Origin: Oceanospirillaceae bacterium | Lineage (GTDB): Bacteria > Pseudomonadota > Gammaproteobacteria > Pseudomonadales > Balneatricaceae | Assembly (NCBI GenBank): GCA_013215505.1 | Contig: JABSQZ010000004.1 | Span: 1 to 64,000 of the forward strand | DNA length: 64,000 nt | Reading direction: 5' to 3' | Part shown: in pieces, positions 36,276-46,229 of the stretch | Layout of the letters: every line of letters starts with the position of its first letter | How positions within the stretch are numbered: the stretch's first letter is position 1 | The notes under the pieces: generated by a model | Told to the model about the DNA's origin: nothing | The model's input: the letters and a program-made list of their open reading frames with translations, nothing else | Databases searched by the model: none | Made by a program: the position numbers and the translations under genes

Positions 36276-36980
36276 ATGTCTGGTTTTAATAAAGTGGTAG
36301 ATAGCTACGAAGAGGCAATGGCCGGCCTGGAAGATGGCATGACAATCTTGGCCGGTGGTTTCGGGCTATGCGGTATCCCTGAAAATTTGATTAACCAAGT
36401 TAAAAAAAGCGGCGTAAAAGACCTTACCATTGTGTCCAACAACTGTGGCATTGATGGTTTTGGCCTGGGAGTTTTGTTAGAGGACCGGCAAATCAAAAAA
36501 ATGATTTCATCTTATGTCGGGGAGAACGCTCTGTTTGAGCGACAGATGTTAGCCGGTGAGCTTGAAGTTGAACTAACTCCTCAGGGAACTTTAGCGGAGA
36601 AAATGCGTGCTGGCGGAGCAGGTATCCCCGCTTTCTACACTGCAACAGGTTTTGGTACTCCAGTGGGAGAGGGTAAAGAAGTTAGAGAGTTTTCGGGTCG
36701 AAGTTACATTCTGGAAGAGTCTGTCACGGGTGATTTTGCCATAGTTAAAGGCTGGAAAGCAGATAGATTTGGCAACGTAATTTACCGTCATACGGCGCAA
36801 AATTTTAATCCTCTTGCAGCGACGGCGGGCAAAATCACTGTAGTAGAAGTGGAGGAGATTGTAGAGCCAGGCGAGCTCGATCCCGCACAAATACATACAC
36901 CAGGCATTTATGTAGATCGCATCATCAAAGGTAACTTTGAGAAACGCATCGAACAGCGGACAGTGCGCACTAACAAATAA
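36276..36980 (+). CDS. scoA: Succinyl-CoA:3-ketoacid CoA-transferase, subunit A
   Basis: A 234-residue class I CoA-transferase alpha subunit. [21 protein letters not shown] and [14 protein letters not shown] at the N-terminus are the family opening, and the [17 protein letters not shown] segment follows. With ScoB it moves CoA from succinyl-CoA to acetoacetate, giving acetoacetyl-CoA. GGAGG lies before the ATG. The pair is about 17 kb from the liu operon, whose last step makes acetoacetate, so a shared pathway is plausible. The acceptor could also be another short-chain acid. Confidence 0.93.
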   Translation: MSGFNKVVDSYEEAMAGLEDGMTILAGGFGLCGIPENLINQVKKSGVKDLTIVSNNCGIDGFGLGVLLEDRQIKKMISSYVGENALFERQMLAGELEVELTPQGTLAEKMRAGGAGIPAFYTATGFGTPVGEGKEVREFSGRSYILEESVTGDFAIVKGWKADRFGNVIYRHTAQNFNPLAATAGKITVVEVEEIVEPGELDPAQIHTPGIYVDRIIKGNFEKRIEQRTVRTNK

Positions 36981-37069
36981 CCAACTGTTATTTTCTTTAT
37001 ATAATGCAATTAACAGACGATTTAAGTCATGCTAAGTAAATTAGCATGACAAGGAGCAGAGTAAGGACT

Positions 37070-37726
37070 ATGGCACTTTCTCGTGAACAAATAGCAATAA
37101 GAGTAGCCCGTGAATTGAAAGACGGCTTTTATGTGAATTTAGGTATTGGCATTCCCACTTTAGTGGCCAATTATGTGCCAGACGATATTGAAGTAATGCT
37201 GCAATCTGAAAATGGTCTATTGGGAATGGGCCCCTTCCCCACAGAAGATACCATCGATGCAGACATGATCAATGCAGGAAAGCAAACAGTTACTGCAGCG
37301 ATCGGTGCATCTATTTTTTCCTCCGCTGAATCTTTTGCTATGATTCGTGGCGGTCATGTCGACCTTACAGTACTGGGCGCTTTTGAGGTTGATGTTATGG
37401 GAAACATCGCCTCCTGGATGATTCCGGGAAAGTTGATAAAAGGCATGGGGGGCGCGATGGACTTAGTGGCGGGAGCTGACAATATCATCGTAACTATGAC
37501 CCATGCATCTAAACATGGCGATTCAAAACTTTTAAACAAATGCTCTCTGCCTCTCACAGGGGCTGGCTGTATTAAAAAAGTGCTGACTGATTTAGCCTTT
37601 ATGGATATTGATAATGGTGCCTTTATACTGAGAGAGCGGGCCCCGGGCGTCAGCATAGAAGAAATAATCGACAAGACCGAAGGTAAGTTGATTATTCCTG
37701 ACAATGTACCTGAAATCGAATTTTAA
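37070..37726 (+). CDS. scoB: Succinyl-CoA:3-ketoacid CoA-transferase, subunit B
   Basis: The 218-residue beta subunit. The ATG at 37070 is preferred (MALSREQIAIRVARELKDG is the family start; AAGGA lies just before), while the frame opens further upstream at 37046. The catalytic Glu is in LQSENGLLGMGPFP near residue 45, which forms the glutamyl-CoA intermediate, and the GAFEVDVMGNIASW segment is intact. It follows scoA with 89 bases between. A long hairpin lies beyond its stop. Confidence 0.93.
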   Translation: MALSREQIAIRVARELKDGFYVNLGIGIPTLVANYVPDDIEVMLQSENGLLGMGPFPTEDTIDADMINAGKQTVTAAIGASIFSSAESFAMIRGGHVDLTVLGAFEVDVMGNIASWMIPGKLIKGMGGAMDLVAGADNIIVTMTHASKHGDSKLLNKCSLPLTGAGCIKKVLTDLAFMDIDNGAFILRERAPGVSIEEIIDKTEGKLIIPDNVPEIEF

Positions 37727-37751
37727 CCCCAGACCTTTGCTGTAGATCACA

Positions 37752-37786
37752 ATAGTTGTACTATTTACTGCAAATAGTACAACTAT
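37752..37786. terminator. Long palindromic hairpin after scoB
   Basis: A 15-bp perfect stem (ATAGTTGTACTATTT, loop ACTGC, and its complement) begins 25 bases after the scoB stop. It has no U-tract. It could end or stabilise the scoAB transcript, or be a dimeric protein site; part of the arm (TAGTACAACT) recurs at about 37855-37864. Confidence 0.5.
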
Positions 37787-37991
37787 CTATATAATAACCG
37801 CCCGCCTAATTAATTTCCCTACGGACTGGACAAAGCGCATAATTTTTATAAAAGTAGTACAACTTAACAGCAGCCAGCATAGTCATCAGCTCGCGGTCCC
37901 TATAGTACCAACAAGCTAGAAACTGCAGAGGTTATTCCCATCCACTTTAACCCTGCAATTGACTCTCCATTATTTTTTGAAAGGTTTAACA

Positions 37992-38324
37992 TTGTATAAA
38001 CTCATTTTTTATGTCCCCCAAGAGGCTTGTGAAACTGTGAAACAAGCTATATTCAGCACTGGAGCTGGTACTCTGGGTAATTATGCAAATTGTTCATGGC
38101 AAGTTTTAGGGGATGGTCAGTTTATTCCCAGTGGCATCGCCAATCCACATATTGGCGTCGCAAATCAAGTTGAAACTGTCGCTGAATACCGTGTTGAAAT
38201 ACTCTGCACTGAACAAGACATTGATGCTGCGGTAACCGCTTTACTTAACTCTCACCCCTACGAAAAGCCTGCATTTGAGGTTTATCACCCAGAGGAAAAA
38301 TACTTCGGTTTTTATACCAATTAA
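37992..38324 (+). CDS. NIF3-like (YqfO C-terminal type) protein
   Basis: A 110-residue protein related to the small domain inserted in NIF3/YqfO proteins. A TTG start at 37992 is chosen: GAAAGG lies seven bases before it, and it gives the family opening (M)YKLIFYVP; the upstream open frame has no such match. Conserved segments are GAGTLGNYANCSWQVLG, FIPSGIANPHIG and HPYEKPAFEVY. The function is unknown; the fold resembles PII-like ferredoxin folds and is often said to bind metal. It is a single gene after scoB. Confidence 0.82.
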   Translation: MYKLIFYVPQEACETVKQAIFSTGAGTLGNYANCSWQVLGDGQFIPSGIANPHIGVANQVETVAEYRVEILCTEQDIDAAVTALLNSHPYEKPAFEVYHPEEKYFGFYTN

Positions 38325-38679
38325 GATTAAGACCGACAAAACAATCGAGTAATCAATATTTATTTACGCTCTGGGTAAATTCCTTGGAATACGCCTATCT
38401 GCATTTACACTGCAAAAACATTTCCCCTAGACAACTATCGTAATGCAAAAATTTTTTGTGTATCATCAAGCACAAATACAGCGTTGAAAAGTGTCGCTTG
38501 TACAAGGTGCTTTTTTATACAGTATTTTCACTACAGCAGCTTTACACTAGAATCAAGAAACATGCAAAAAAGTCCGCTGCTATCGAGCTTGCAGGGGATT
38601 CTGATATCTAGGCATCAGTTATAGGCATGCTGTTTTTAACAGCATCAATATCACCTTTTAGCGACCCCAATGGAAACTT
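38325..38679. other. 355-base gap upstream of the GntR gene
   Basis: No gene is visible. The interval is AT-rich with poly-A/T tracts (for example 38450-38459) and contains the leader of the GntR-family gene. No operator or RNA is recognised with confidence. Confidence 0.4.
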
Positions 38680-39351
38680 GTGATTGATACAGCAGATAAT
38701 GAATCTAGTACTATTGTAGAGCTTCTTGCCAGCCAAGTGCGCCGGGATATAACTTTTGGGGTATTGCTCCCCGGTGCAGAACTTAATCTTAGTACTTTAA
38801 CTCACCAGTACGGCGGCAGCGCAAAATTCTTGCAACAAGCACTGATCCTGTTGTCGGGGGAAAGCTTAGTCGAAGTAAGCTCGCAAAGCGGTTTCCGAGT
38901 TGCCTCGACCAAAAGCACCAGCATCAACAATCTTGAACAAGTGCGCGTAGAAATAGAATGTATAGGTCTAGAATGGTCACTAAAAAATGGCAATATTCAC
39001 TGGCAGGGCTCCGTTTTAAAAGCGCAGCAGGCTCTATTAAAAGCCTTTACACAAGTACAACTTGACCCGAAAAATTTTTTTCTCGACTGGGAAGAAGGTA
39101 ATAGACAGTTTCACCACAGCTTACTTGCTGCCTGCGACTCGCCGCGTTTAATAGCGATGCAAGATCGACTTTTCAAACAGGGAAGCCCGCTTAGGTTGGC
39201 AGATTTACAAGAGAAACGAATTGATTTCCAGTTGTCTATCAAGTCATTAAATGCGCTGGTAGATGCAATTTTGCAACATGACATTGAGCGTGCTAAACCC
39301 TACCTGAAAAAACTAATCCGCTGTGAAGGAAAAATCACTGACAACCTTTAA
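38680..39351 (+). CDS. Atypical GntR/FCD-family regulator
   Basis: A 223-residue regulator starting with GTG. An N-terminal winged helix (about residues 10-75) keeps the frame LASQVRRDITFGVLLPGAEL and SGESLVEVSSQSGFRVAS, but the usual recognition helix SRTPVREAL is replaced by SAKFLQQAL. The C-terminal FCD domain has FHHSLLAACDSPRL, yet the metal-binding Asp is Asn and the later two His positions are occupied by Leu/Asn and Lys. It may therefore not bind metal or the usual acid ligands. It stands alone and its targets are unknown. Confidence 0.75.
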   Translation: MIDTADNESSTIVELLASQVRRDITFGVLLPGAELNLSTLTHQYGGSAKFLQQALILLSGESLVEVSSQSGFRVASTKSTSINNLEQVRVEIECIGLEWSLKNGNIHWQGSVLKAQQALLKAFTQVQLDPKNFFLDWEEGNRQFHHSLLAACDSPRLIAMQDRLFKQGSPLRLADLQEKRIDFQLSIKSLNALVDAILQHDIERAKPYLKKLIRCEGKITDNL

Positions 39352-39519
39352 TTAAAATTTGTGGGATATGCAAACATCTCCGCTGCCTCTGAGTTTTACT
39401 GGCCAGCCAGAATTTAGCTATCTGTTAGCTGCAAGCGGCTGAGCGAATGCAGCAACCCATTGTTAGCCAATAGACTAAACTCCTCTTATCACCAACGCCG
39501 CAGCTGAAGAATTCAAAAT

Positions 39520-40503
39520 ATGCACATTAAGACTAACTTGCACCCATTAAACCTGCACAATAAAAGTTACGATTTCCCATCACTTATTGAAATCTACCCT
39601 GATCTTAAACAGCATCTGGTTAACAGCCACGACCGGCTGACGATTGATTTCGCCAACGCCGAAGCGGTTAAATCTCTGAATTGTGCTTTACTAAAAAAAC
39701 ATTATCGGATTGATTTTTGGGATATTCCCATGGGCTACCTCTGCCCTGCTGTACCCGGTAGAGTTGATTACATTCACTATTTAGCCCAGTTACTTGAACA
39801 AAACTGTGACACAGGCAATATTCACGGAGCCAATGTGCAAGTGTTAGATATTGGCACTGGAGCCAGCTGTATCTATCCGATTCTCGGTCAACGTATCTAC
39901 AACTGGCGGTTTATCGCCAGTGATATCGATCCTGTTTCAATTGCTTCATGCAAACATATTATCAACGCCAACAAAGGACTATCCAGCAAAATAAAAGTAG
40001 TTCAGCAGCCTGAGAGCAACGCATTCTTTGCCAATATCATCAAACCTGGGCAACAGTTTGACCTGACCTTGTGCAACCCGCCTTTCCACCGCTCGTTGCA
40101 GGACGCTCTGGCGGGTAATTCACGCAAAAGGTTGAATTTACAAAGAAACTCAAAGTCTAAAGCACAAGTCGCAGCCATCGAAAAAAAAGCCGTCGCAGCC
40201 CTTAACTTTGGCGGTCAAAAAGCAGAGCTTTATTGCTCCGGCGGTGAGTTGAACTTTATTAAAAACATGATAATAGAAAGTAAAAACTATCGCGAGCAAG
40301 TTTTATTCTTCAGCTGCCTGGTATCCAAAAAAGATCACTTGGGAGATCTTAAATTGGCTTTAAAGAAGGCCAAAGTAGCAGAGTTCAAGATAATAAAAAT
40401 GGCCCAAGGTCAAAAAATTAGTCGCTTTATCGCCTGGTCTTACCTGAGCAAGAGCCAACAGCAACTGTGGTACAAAAAAAGACTGTTATCTAAACAGATC
40501 TAA
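39520..40503 (+). CDS. rlmF: 23S rRNA (adenine(1618)-N6)-methyltransferase
   Basis: A 327-residue RlmF/YbiN protein. The N-terminal LHPLNLHNKSYDFPSLI motif, typical of the family, is followed by the AdoMet site VLDIGTGASCIYPI (about residue 112) and the catalytic NPPF (about residue 189) of N6-adenine methylases. It modifies A1618 of 23S rRNA. Its last 18 bases overlap the end of the convergent DOPA-dioxygenase-like gene. Length and order are normal. Confidence 0.92.
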   Translation: MHIKTNLHPLNLHNKSYDFPSLIEIYPDLKQHLVNSHDRLTIDFANAEAVKSLNCALLKKHYRIDFWDIPMGYLCPAVPGRVDYIHYLAQLLEQNCDTGNIHGANVQVLDIGTGASCIYPILGQRIYNWRFIASDIDPVSIASCKHIINANKGLSSKIKVVQQPESNAFFANIIKPGQQFDLTLCNPPFHRSLQDALAGNSRKRLNLQRNSKSKAQVAAIEKKAVAALNFGGQKAELYCSGGELNFIKNMIIESKNYREQVLFFSCLVSKKDHLGDLKLALKKAKVAEFKIIKMAQGQKISRFIAWSYLSKSQQQLWYKKRLLSKQI

Positions 40504-40836
40504 GGCCAGATCAGCGGGCTCACCCAACCAAGTGGCCAGTTCCGTATGATCACGCAAGTCATTGTCTGTTAAAGGATGCACTAAGACCGTCAGACCGTTC
40601 CTGTGCGCTTCCAGCCAGGGAATTAGCTGATCAAAATCACTGCTATTGAAACTGATCTGGCAACTCCATTGCGGATGCGGGCCGACTAATTTTGCATGCC
40701 TGTTGCCAACCTTTAAGCAAAATTCATCAGCTACAGTCTGCAGGATCTGCAGCGCCATTGGCTGTGTCTGACTGTTGTAATACAGATGGGCATGATAGTG
40801 CTGATGGCTGTTCACAGGTCTGGCGATACTACTCAT
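40486..40836 (-). CDS. DOPA 4,5-dioxygenase family protein
   Basis: A 116-residue protein of the DOPA dioxygenase fold. HYHAHLYYNS near residue 13 carries the paired histidines, GNRHAKLVGPHPQWSCQISF the central ones, and NGLTVLVHPLTDNDLRDHTE the C-terminal ones. In fungi the family opens aromatic rings during pigment synthesis; bacterial members are mostly uncharacterised. The gene overlaps the 3' end of rlmF on the other strand by 18 bases. Substrate unknown. Confidence 0.85.
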   Translation of the reverse strand: MSSIARPVNSHQHYHAHLYYNSQTQPMALQILQTVADEFCLKVGNRHAKLVGPHPQWSCQISFNSSDFDQLIPWLEAHRNGLTVLVHPLTDNDLRDHTELATWLGEPADLALDLFR

Positions 40837-41059
40837 AGTACATCCTATCGTTTTCCAATCTAAAGAAAATTACAGCGCCACTGGGCGCTAACAACCACTT
40901 TAAACATTGAATTTAATTAGCTTTTTTCTGCGGATAAGTCTAACACATGCTGCGGCAGTATATTGGCAACACAACGCTCGTTAAGCTTGCATACATATAA
41001 AGGAATCAGCTATAGTTTTCCCTGCGTCTATCTGACCCGTAAAATACAGAGGTGTGACA

Positions 41060-41605
41060 ATGTTTATCATGAAAGTCGACCAGAACCTTAGCATTGTATT
41101 TTTACATCAAAATTATAAACAACAATTCTTTGAGCTATTTAAAAGTAACAAATTGCAGCTTTCACGATGGTTTAACTGGCCAGTGAACTTTCAGTGCGAA
41201 GATGATTTCTTGCAACTTATTCAACATTCACTGTTTGAATACGCCAGGGGGACTTCACTGCAGTGCGGTATCAGTTACCAGGGAGATTTTATCGGCTACA
41301 TAGGTTTGACCAAAATCAATCCGATGCTGGCAAAAGCAGAGCTAAGTTATTGGATTAGCAAAGAGTATCAAGGGCGAGGTATTATGAATGCCGTGTGTCG
41401 GCAAATGATCCGTTACGCTTTTGAATTTCTCAATCTAGAAAAAATTGAAATTTCAATTGCCACTGAAAATATAGGTAGCCGCAAAGTCTGTGAAAGTTTA
41501 AATTTTGAGCTGGAGGGAATCCTTAAACGTGCTGACACTTTGAATGGAAAAGTGGTAGATCATGCCAGATATGGCCTTTTAAGAAACACAAGAGTGAAGG
41601 ATTAA
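41060..41605 (+). CDS. GNAT acetyltransferase, RimJ/RimL type
   Basis: A 181-residue acetyltransferase. The ATG at 41060 has GAGGTG five bases upstream, so it is preferred to the GTG at 41054. The acetyl-CoA site is in SKEYQGRGIMNAVCRQMIRYAF (about residue 110) and the C-terminal ENIGSRKVCESLNFELEGILKRA is the typical RimL end. Members acetylate ribosomal protein N-termini or other amines. The partner substrate is not known. The gene is monocistronic. Confidence 0.85.
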   Translation: MFIMKVDQNLSIVFLHQNYKQQFFELFKSNKLQLSRWFNWPVNFQCEDDFLQLIQHSLFEYARGTSLQCGISYQGDFIGYIGLTKINPMLAKAELSYWISKEYQGRGIMNAVCRQMIRYAFEFLNLEKIEISIATENIGSRKVCESLNFELEGILKRADTLNGKVVDHARYGLLRNTRVKD

Positions 41606-41706
41606 TTTTAAGCAGAAATTTATTCTACAGGCAATTGTAATCAACATGATAGAAGATCATAATCTCGCTACATAAATACCAGCAACATATTTACTTGAGT
41701 AGTTAA

Positions 41707-42810
41707 ATGCCTAATAAAATAAACATCGGGGTCGTTTTTGGCGGCCGCTCTGCTGAGCATGAAGTCTCTCTGATGTCCGCTAAATCTGTAGTAGCGGCCA
41801 TGGATAAAGAAAAATACCAAGTCCATCTGATCGGCATCACTCACCAAGGTAAATGGCTGTATGCTGACAGTCAAAAGGCTTTGGAGTATAAGACGGTAGA
41901 CGAGCAAAGTCTGACACCTACCAGTATCGATTTTGCCAATGCACGTGGTACTTTGGTCGATAATACTGCAACAGAAAACAACGCTGTATTGGCAAAATTA
42001 GACGTTATATTCCCTGTTCTTCACGGCCCCTATGGCGAAGACGGTACCATACAAGGACTGTTCGAATTATCTAACCTGGCCTATGTTGGTTGCGGTGTCG
42101 CCTCCTCCGCCATTGCTATGGACAAGGCGCTGGCCAAGCAGGCATTTAAAGCCGCTGGTTTGCTGCAAATGGATTACCAGATTTTTAAGTATGCGGCTTT
42201 TTTGGCTGACCCCGATTTAGTGATTGAAAAAATCGAGCAGCAATTTACCTACCCGGTATTTGTTAAACCAGCCAACATGGGCTCTAGTGTAGGTATTACT
42301 AAAGCACATCATAAAAGCGAGCTCAGCAGTGGACTCAAGCATGCATTTGAGTTTGATAATAAAATAATTATCGAAGCTACAGCAGAGAATTGCGCTGAAG
42401 TGGAATGTGCAATATTGGGGTTGGATCAGCCTAAGGCTTCTGCTGTCGGGGAAATATTAGCCGGGAAGGAGTTCTATGATTACGAAACCAAATATTTTGA
42501 TAATAAATCGGCAACGATTATCCCCGCTCATCTTCCCCAAACAGTGATGGATGAAGTCAAAGCAGCGGCACTCATAGCATTCGATGCTATCGATGGCAGC
42601 GGCCTGTCGAGAGTAGACTTCTTTGTCAATCGCGACACTCATAAGATATATATTAACGAAGTTAACACTATGCCCGGGTTTACCCCTATCAGCATGTATA
42701 GCAAATTATGGGCTGCCAGCGGTGTGCAATACTCAGAGTTGATTGATCAGCTGATTGAGCTGGCACTTACAAGACACAGCCAGAAAGCCAGACTCTCCAA
42801 TCAAGTATAA
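41707..42810 (+). CDS. ddl: D-alanine--D-alanine ligase
   Basis: A 367-residue ATP-grasp enzyme that makes the D-Ala-D-Ala dipeptide for peptidoglycan. [20 protein letters not shown] is at the N-terminus, [16 protein letters not shown] forms the Ser/Glu substrate region, and [10 protein letters not shown]-like [20 protein letters not shown] is the metal and D-Ala site near residue 320. The length matches the longer DdlA type. It is not in a division-wall cluster, so the location is typical of a stand-alone ddlA copy. The ATG is well placed. Confidence 0.94.
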   Translation: MPNKINIGVVFGGRSAEHEVSLMSAKSVVAAMDKEKYQVHLIGITHQGKWLYADSQKALEYKTVDEQSLTPTSIDFANARGTLVDNTATENNAVLAKLDVIFPVLHGPYGEDGTIQGLFELSNLAYVGCGVASSAIAMDKALAKQAFKAAGLLQMDYQIFKYAAFLADPDLVIEKIEQQFTYPVFVKPANMGSSVGITKAHHKSELSSGLKHAFEFDNKIIIEATAENCAEVECAILGLDQPKASAVGEILAGKEFYDYETKYFDNKSATIIPAHLPQTVMDEVKAAALIAFDAIDGSGLSRVDFFVNRDTHKIYINEVNTMPGFTPISMYSKLWAASGVQYSELIDQLIELALTRHSQKARLSNQV

Positions 42811-42832
42811 ATAAGTTGGCTTAAGGAACTCC

Positions 42833-42876
42833 CATCCATAAATAGCAACCAATCCTATGGTTACTATTTATGGATG
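42833..42876. terminator. Shared hairpin between ddl and dsbD
   Basis: A 19-bp stem with one mismatch (CATCCATAAATAGCAACCA at 42833-42851; right arm 42858-42876, loop ATCCTA) sits between the convergent stops of ddl and dsbD. No U-tract is present, but the symmetry suits a bidirectional transcription end. Confidence 0.65.
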
Positions 42877-42896
42877 TTATCGCTTTGGTCAATTTG

Positions 42897-44750
42897 TCAT
42901 CGCAGTAGCGGCTGCAAATGCTGCAGAAAACGATCGGCGCCGACTAAACCTAATATGCTCATCTTCGGTTCTAATTTCCCCGATTTATTATAGAAGACCA
43001 AGGCCGGAGGACCAAGCACTTTGTATCGTGCCAATAGTGCTCTCGCCTCGTCATTGAATTCAGTCAGGTCTACCTTTACTAAAGCAAAGTCTTTCAGCAC
43101 AGTGGCGACCTGCTGCTCTTCAAACATGTACTCTATTTCTACGCAGGAAATACACCAATCGGCATAAAAATCCAACATCACAGGACGCCCCTGAGCTTTT
43201 GCCTGTGCCAGCAGTGGTGTGATCTGTGCTAAGGAAGTCACTTTTTCAAAGGTATTCTTCTGTCGATCATCTTGTTTAGCTGTGATTACCCCGGCAAGCG
43301 GCTGTAACATATTGCCACTGCCGGCGAGTGAACCCACTAATAAACTCAAGCCATAAACTAAAAATATCAGCCCTAAACCTTTCATCATTTTTTGCAGGTT
43401 TGCCGCCTTGGACTGCAAGCTACTTAAAGCCCCTAAGTAGATAGCACTGACAATTAAAGTTGCTGCAGTTAATAACATAGTCACTTGTAGCGGCACTATT
43501 CTATCTAACATATAGATAGCCATGAAGATCAATAACACCCCAAAGCTAGCTTTCACCCCATCCATCCAGGGGCCTGCCTTAGGCATGAAATGCCCTGCCG
43601 AAACCCCTACTATCAGCAGTGGTACTCCCATACCGATACTCAGGGAAAACAGCGCCAATCCACCCAGCACTGGATCTGCAGATTGACCAATATAGATAAG
43701 AGCACCGGCCAGTGGGGCCGCCATACATGGACCTACAATCAGCGCCGACAAGACCCCCATCACGGCTACGCCAATGAAACTGCCGCCTTTTTGCCCATTG
43801 CTAACCTTGGTTAATTTACTCTGTAGCGCTGCAGGTAACTGCAGCTGGTAAAAACCAAACATCGACAGTGCCAATATGACAAATATGGCGCTAAATAAAA
43901 TAATAATCCAGGTTGCCTGAAACAGAGCTTGTAAATTTTCTCCAAAAATCCCGGCCAATACCCCGGCGGCAGTATAAGTAAATGACACCGCTAATATATA
44001 AATACTGGTTAATAGCAGCGCTTTAGATTTAGTAATGCTCTCCCCTTGCCCTGCAATAATACTTGAGAGGATTGGAATCATCGGGAATACACAAGGGGTT
44101 AAAGAAAGTGCCAGACCCGCCACAAAGAAAGCACTGAGAATCCACACTAGATTGCCTTTGGACAACAATTGGCTAAAATAATCGTGTTCGCTTGCCAATC
44201 CTTGAATAGCGGTGCCGGTAGCATTAGAAACGCCACTTAAAGTTGTTTTCCCTGTGCTGGAAGCAGCGATGTTTTCTATTGCCGGTGCGCCGATGAGAGT
44301 CACTGTTCGCTGTTCAGTGACTGGCGGATAACAGACTCCACCATCCCAACAGCCTTGATAATCAATCTTTAAATTAACTTGTTGACGTCCGCCCAGATTA
44401 GCCAACTGCAGCACGATTTCACTACTGTGATAATAGACCTGGACTTTACCAAACAATGGGTCATCTTTTGCCTGCGTTTCGCTGCGGCTAATTTGAGTAA
44501 TGGTGACGCCATCATCGGCACTAAATTTCATTCGCTGATCATAGAGATAATAGTCGGGAAGCACATCCCAGCGCAGTAGCAGTTGGTTATCCGCCAAAGC
44601 TTCAGTGTGTAATACAAAAACTTCTTCGACAGGTCGCGGATCTGTGACTTTGGCTTTACTAAATATCCCAGCGCTAACACTCGTTACCAGCATCAATGCC
44701 ACAAACAAAACTAAGCTGGTTTTTATTTTATCGAACCCAATACTGAACAA
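42897..44750 (-). CDS. dsbD: Thiol:disulfide interchange protein DsbD
   Basis: A 617-residue protein that carries electrons from thioredoxin across the inner membrane. After a signal segment come the periplasmic alpha domain with its Cys pair (CWDGGVCYP), eight transmembrane helices with the redox cysteines in SLTPCVFPMIP and GPCMAAPLAGAL, and the C-terminal thioredoxin-like gamma domain with DWCISCVEIE (about residue 530). All six redox cysteines are present. It recycles DsbC-type isomerases and cytochrome c maturation proteins. The start gives a signal-like N-terminus. Confidence 0.94.
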   Translation of the reverse strand: MFSIGFDKIKTSLVLFVALMLVTSVSAGIFSKAKVTDPRPVEEVFVLHTEALADNQLLLRWDVLPDYYLYDQRMKFSADDGVTITQISRSETQAKDDPLFGKVQVYYHSSEIVLQLANLGGRQQVNLKIDYQGCWDGGVCYPPVTEQRTVTLIGAPAIENIAASSTGKTTLSGVSNATGTAIQGLASEHDYFSQLLSKGNLVWILSAFFVAGLALSLTPCVFPMIPILSSIIAGQGESITKSKALLLTSIYILAVSFTYTAAGVLAGIFGENLQALFQATWIIILFSAIFVILALSMFGFYQLQLPAALQSKLTKVSNGQKGGSFIGVAVMGVLSALIVGPCMAAPLAGALIYIGQSADPVLGGLALFSLSIGMGVPLLIVGVSAGHFMPKAGPWMDGVKASFGVLLIFMAIYMLDRIVPLQVTMLLTAATLIVSAIYLGALSSLQSKAANLQKMMKGLGLIFLVYGLSLLVGSLAGSGNMLQPLAGVITAKQDDRQKNTFEKVTSLAQITPLLAQAKAQGRPVMLDFYADWCISCVEIEYMFEEQQVATVLKDFALVKVDLTEFNDEARALLARYKVLGPPALVFYNKSGKLEPKMSILGLVGADRFLQHLQPLLR

Positions 44751-45134
44751 TTCACTACTCCGAGGTAATTAGTTACCGAAAAATCAACAACTAGCAACAA
44801 ATAAATGCTACTTAGCAGCCTATTGACTACAATCTGCAACGCTAGTTCTATTTAATTTTCAGATTTGACATTTTACAGTGATTGCCCGCTTTTACGACCA
44901 CTCACTACTGAGATATTCAGTAATGCCGCGGACCATGCTGGCAAACACATAGCTCTCAATGACCGCCAGCTGTGAAATCTCTGTTATTTGCATTTAAATT
45001 ATATATTTTCTTGGTAAAGCATTGAATATCCCCTTAAGTCTACTTATACCTGCGGATTTTTTATGGTAAAAAGGTTACACCAATTAGAACCGAGCCAGAG
45101 CCCATGGCAACATCCGTGTAGGAAACTCATATCC
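44751..45134. other. Leader region of the DAHP synthase gene
   Basis: No gene is visible. The frame from 45063 to 45134 is open but begins 24 codons before the preferred DAHP synthase start and is not conserved in character. I looked for a TyrR or TrpR box and found none I would support. Confidence 0.45.
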
Positions 45135-46202
45135 ATGAATAATGATCAAGTAAATAATTTAAATGTCGAGAGCTTTTCGGTACTCATTACTCCCCAAGGA
45201 TTAAAAGATAAACTGCCGCTGTCCAATGCAGCGATGCAAACTATCACTGAAGGTCGTCAAGTCATTCGCAACATTTTAGACGGCAGCGACAAGCGTATTA
45301 TTGTAGTAATAGGCCCATGCTCGATTCACGATGTAGACGCGGCCATGGATTATGCTCAGCGTTTAAAAGAGCTGTCAGCTAAAATCGATGATTCTATTTA
45401 TGTGGTAATGCGGGTGTATTTTGAGAAACCTAGAACTACGGTAGGCTGGAAGGGATTAATTAACGACCCACATTTGAATGACTCTTTTGAAATAGAACAA
45501 GGATTATTCACTGCCCGTAAGTTATTGCTAGATTTATCCAACTTAGGTTTACCTTTAGCCACAGAGGCGCTGGATCCAATTTCGCCTCAGTACTTACAAG
45601 ATCTTATCTCCTGGTCGGCAATAGGTGCGCGTACCACTGAGTCACAAACTCACAGAGAAATGTCATCTGGCCTCTCCTGTGCAGTGGGCTTTAAAAACGG
45701 CACCGATGGCGGCCTGGCTGTGGCAACCAATGCACTTAAATCAGTGAGCCACTCACACAGCTTCCTCGGCATCAATGCTGGCGGTGAAGTAGCCATCATT
45801 AAAACTAAAGGTAATCAGTACGGGCACTTAGTATTAAGAGGTGGCGGCGGCAAGCCTAACTACGATTCAGTGAACATCAACAGATCTGAAAAGGCATTGG
45901 AAAGCGCGGGACTTAAGGCGAATATCATGGTGGATTGTTCACATGAAAATTCTTCTAAAGACCCAGCAATTCAGCCTTTAGTGGCACAGAATGTAGTCAA
46001 CCAGATTGTTGAAGGCAATAAATCAATTATCGGCTTGATGATAGAATCAAATATCGGATTTGGCAATCAGCCAATGACCGAAGACCCCGCTGATCTTAGA
46101 TACGGCGTGTCAATCACAGATGGTTGCATAGATTGGCAGCAGACAGAAGATTGCCTGCTGGATATGCATGCCAAATTAAAAGATCTTCTACCCAAGCGCT
46201 AA
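45135..46202 (+). CDS. 3-Deoxy-7-phosphoheptulonate (DAHP) synthase, class I
   Basis: A 355-residue enzyme that starts the shikimate pathway by joining PEP and erythrose-4-phosphate. The ATG at 45135 has AGGAAAC upstream and gives the usual length, while the frame opens at 45063. VIGPCSIHD, MRVYFEKPRTTVGWKG, GARTTESQTHREM and MVDCSHENSSKD are the catalytic and metal motifs. Which aromatic amino acid inhibits it (AroF, AroG or AroH type) cannot be said, so no symbol is given. It is a single gene. Confidence 0.94.
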   Translation: MNNDQVNNLNVESFSVLITPQGLKDKLPLSNAAMQTITEGRQVIRNILDGSDKRIIVVIGPCSIHDVDAAMDYAQRLKELSAKIDDSIYVVMRVYFEKPRTTVGWKGLINDPHLNDSFEIEQGLFTARKLLLDLSNLGLPLATEALDPISPQYLQDLISWSAIGARTTESQTHREMSSGLSCAVGFKNGTDGGLAVATNALKSVSHSHSFLGINAGGEVAIIKTKGNQYGHLVLRGGGGKPNYDSVNINRSEKALESAGLKANIMVDCSHENSSKDPAIQPLVAQNVVNQIVEGNKSIIGLMIESNIGFGNQPMTEDPADLRYGVSITDGCIDWQQTEDCLLDMHAKLKDLLPKR

Positions 46203-46229
46203 CCGACAATAGCCTTAGTCTCCTCGAGT

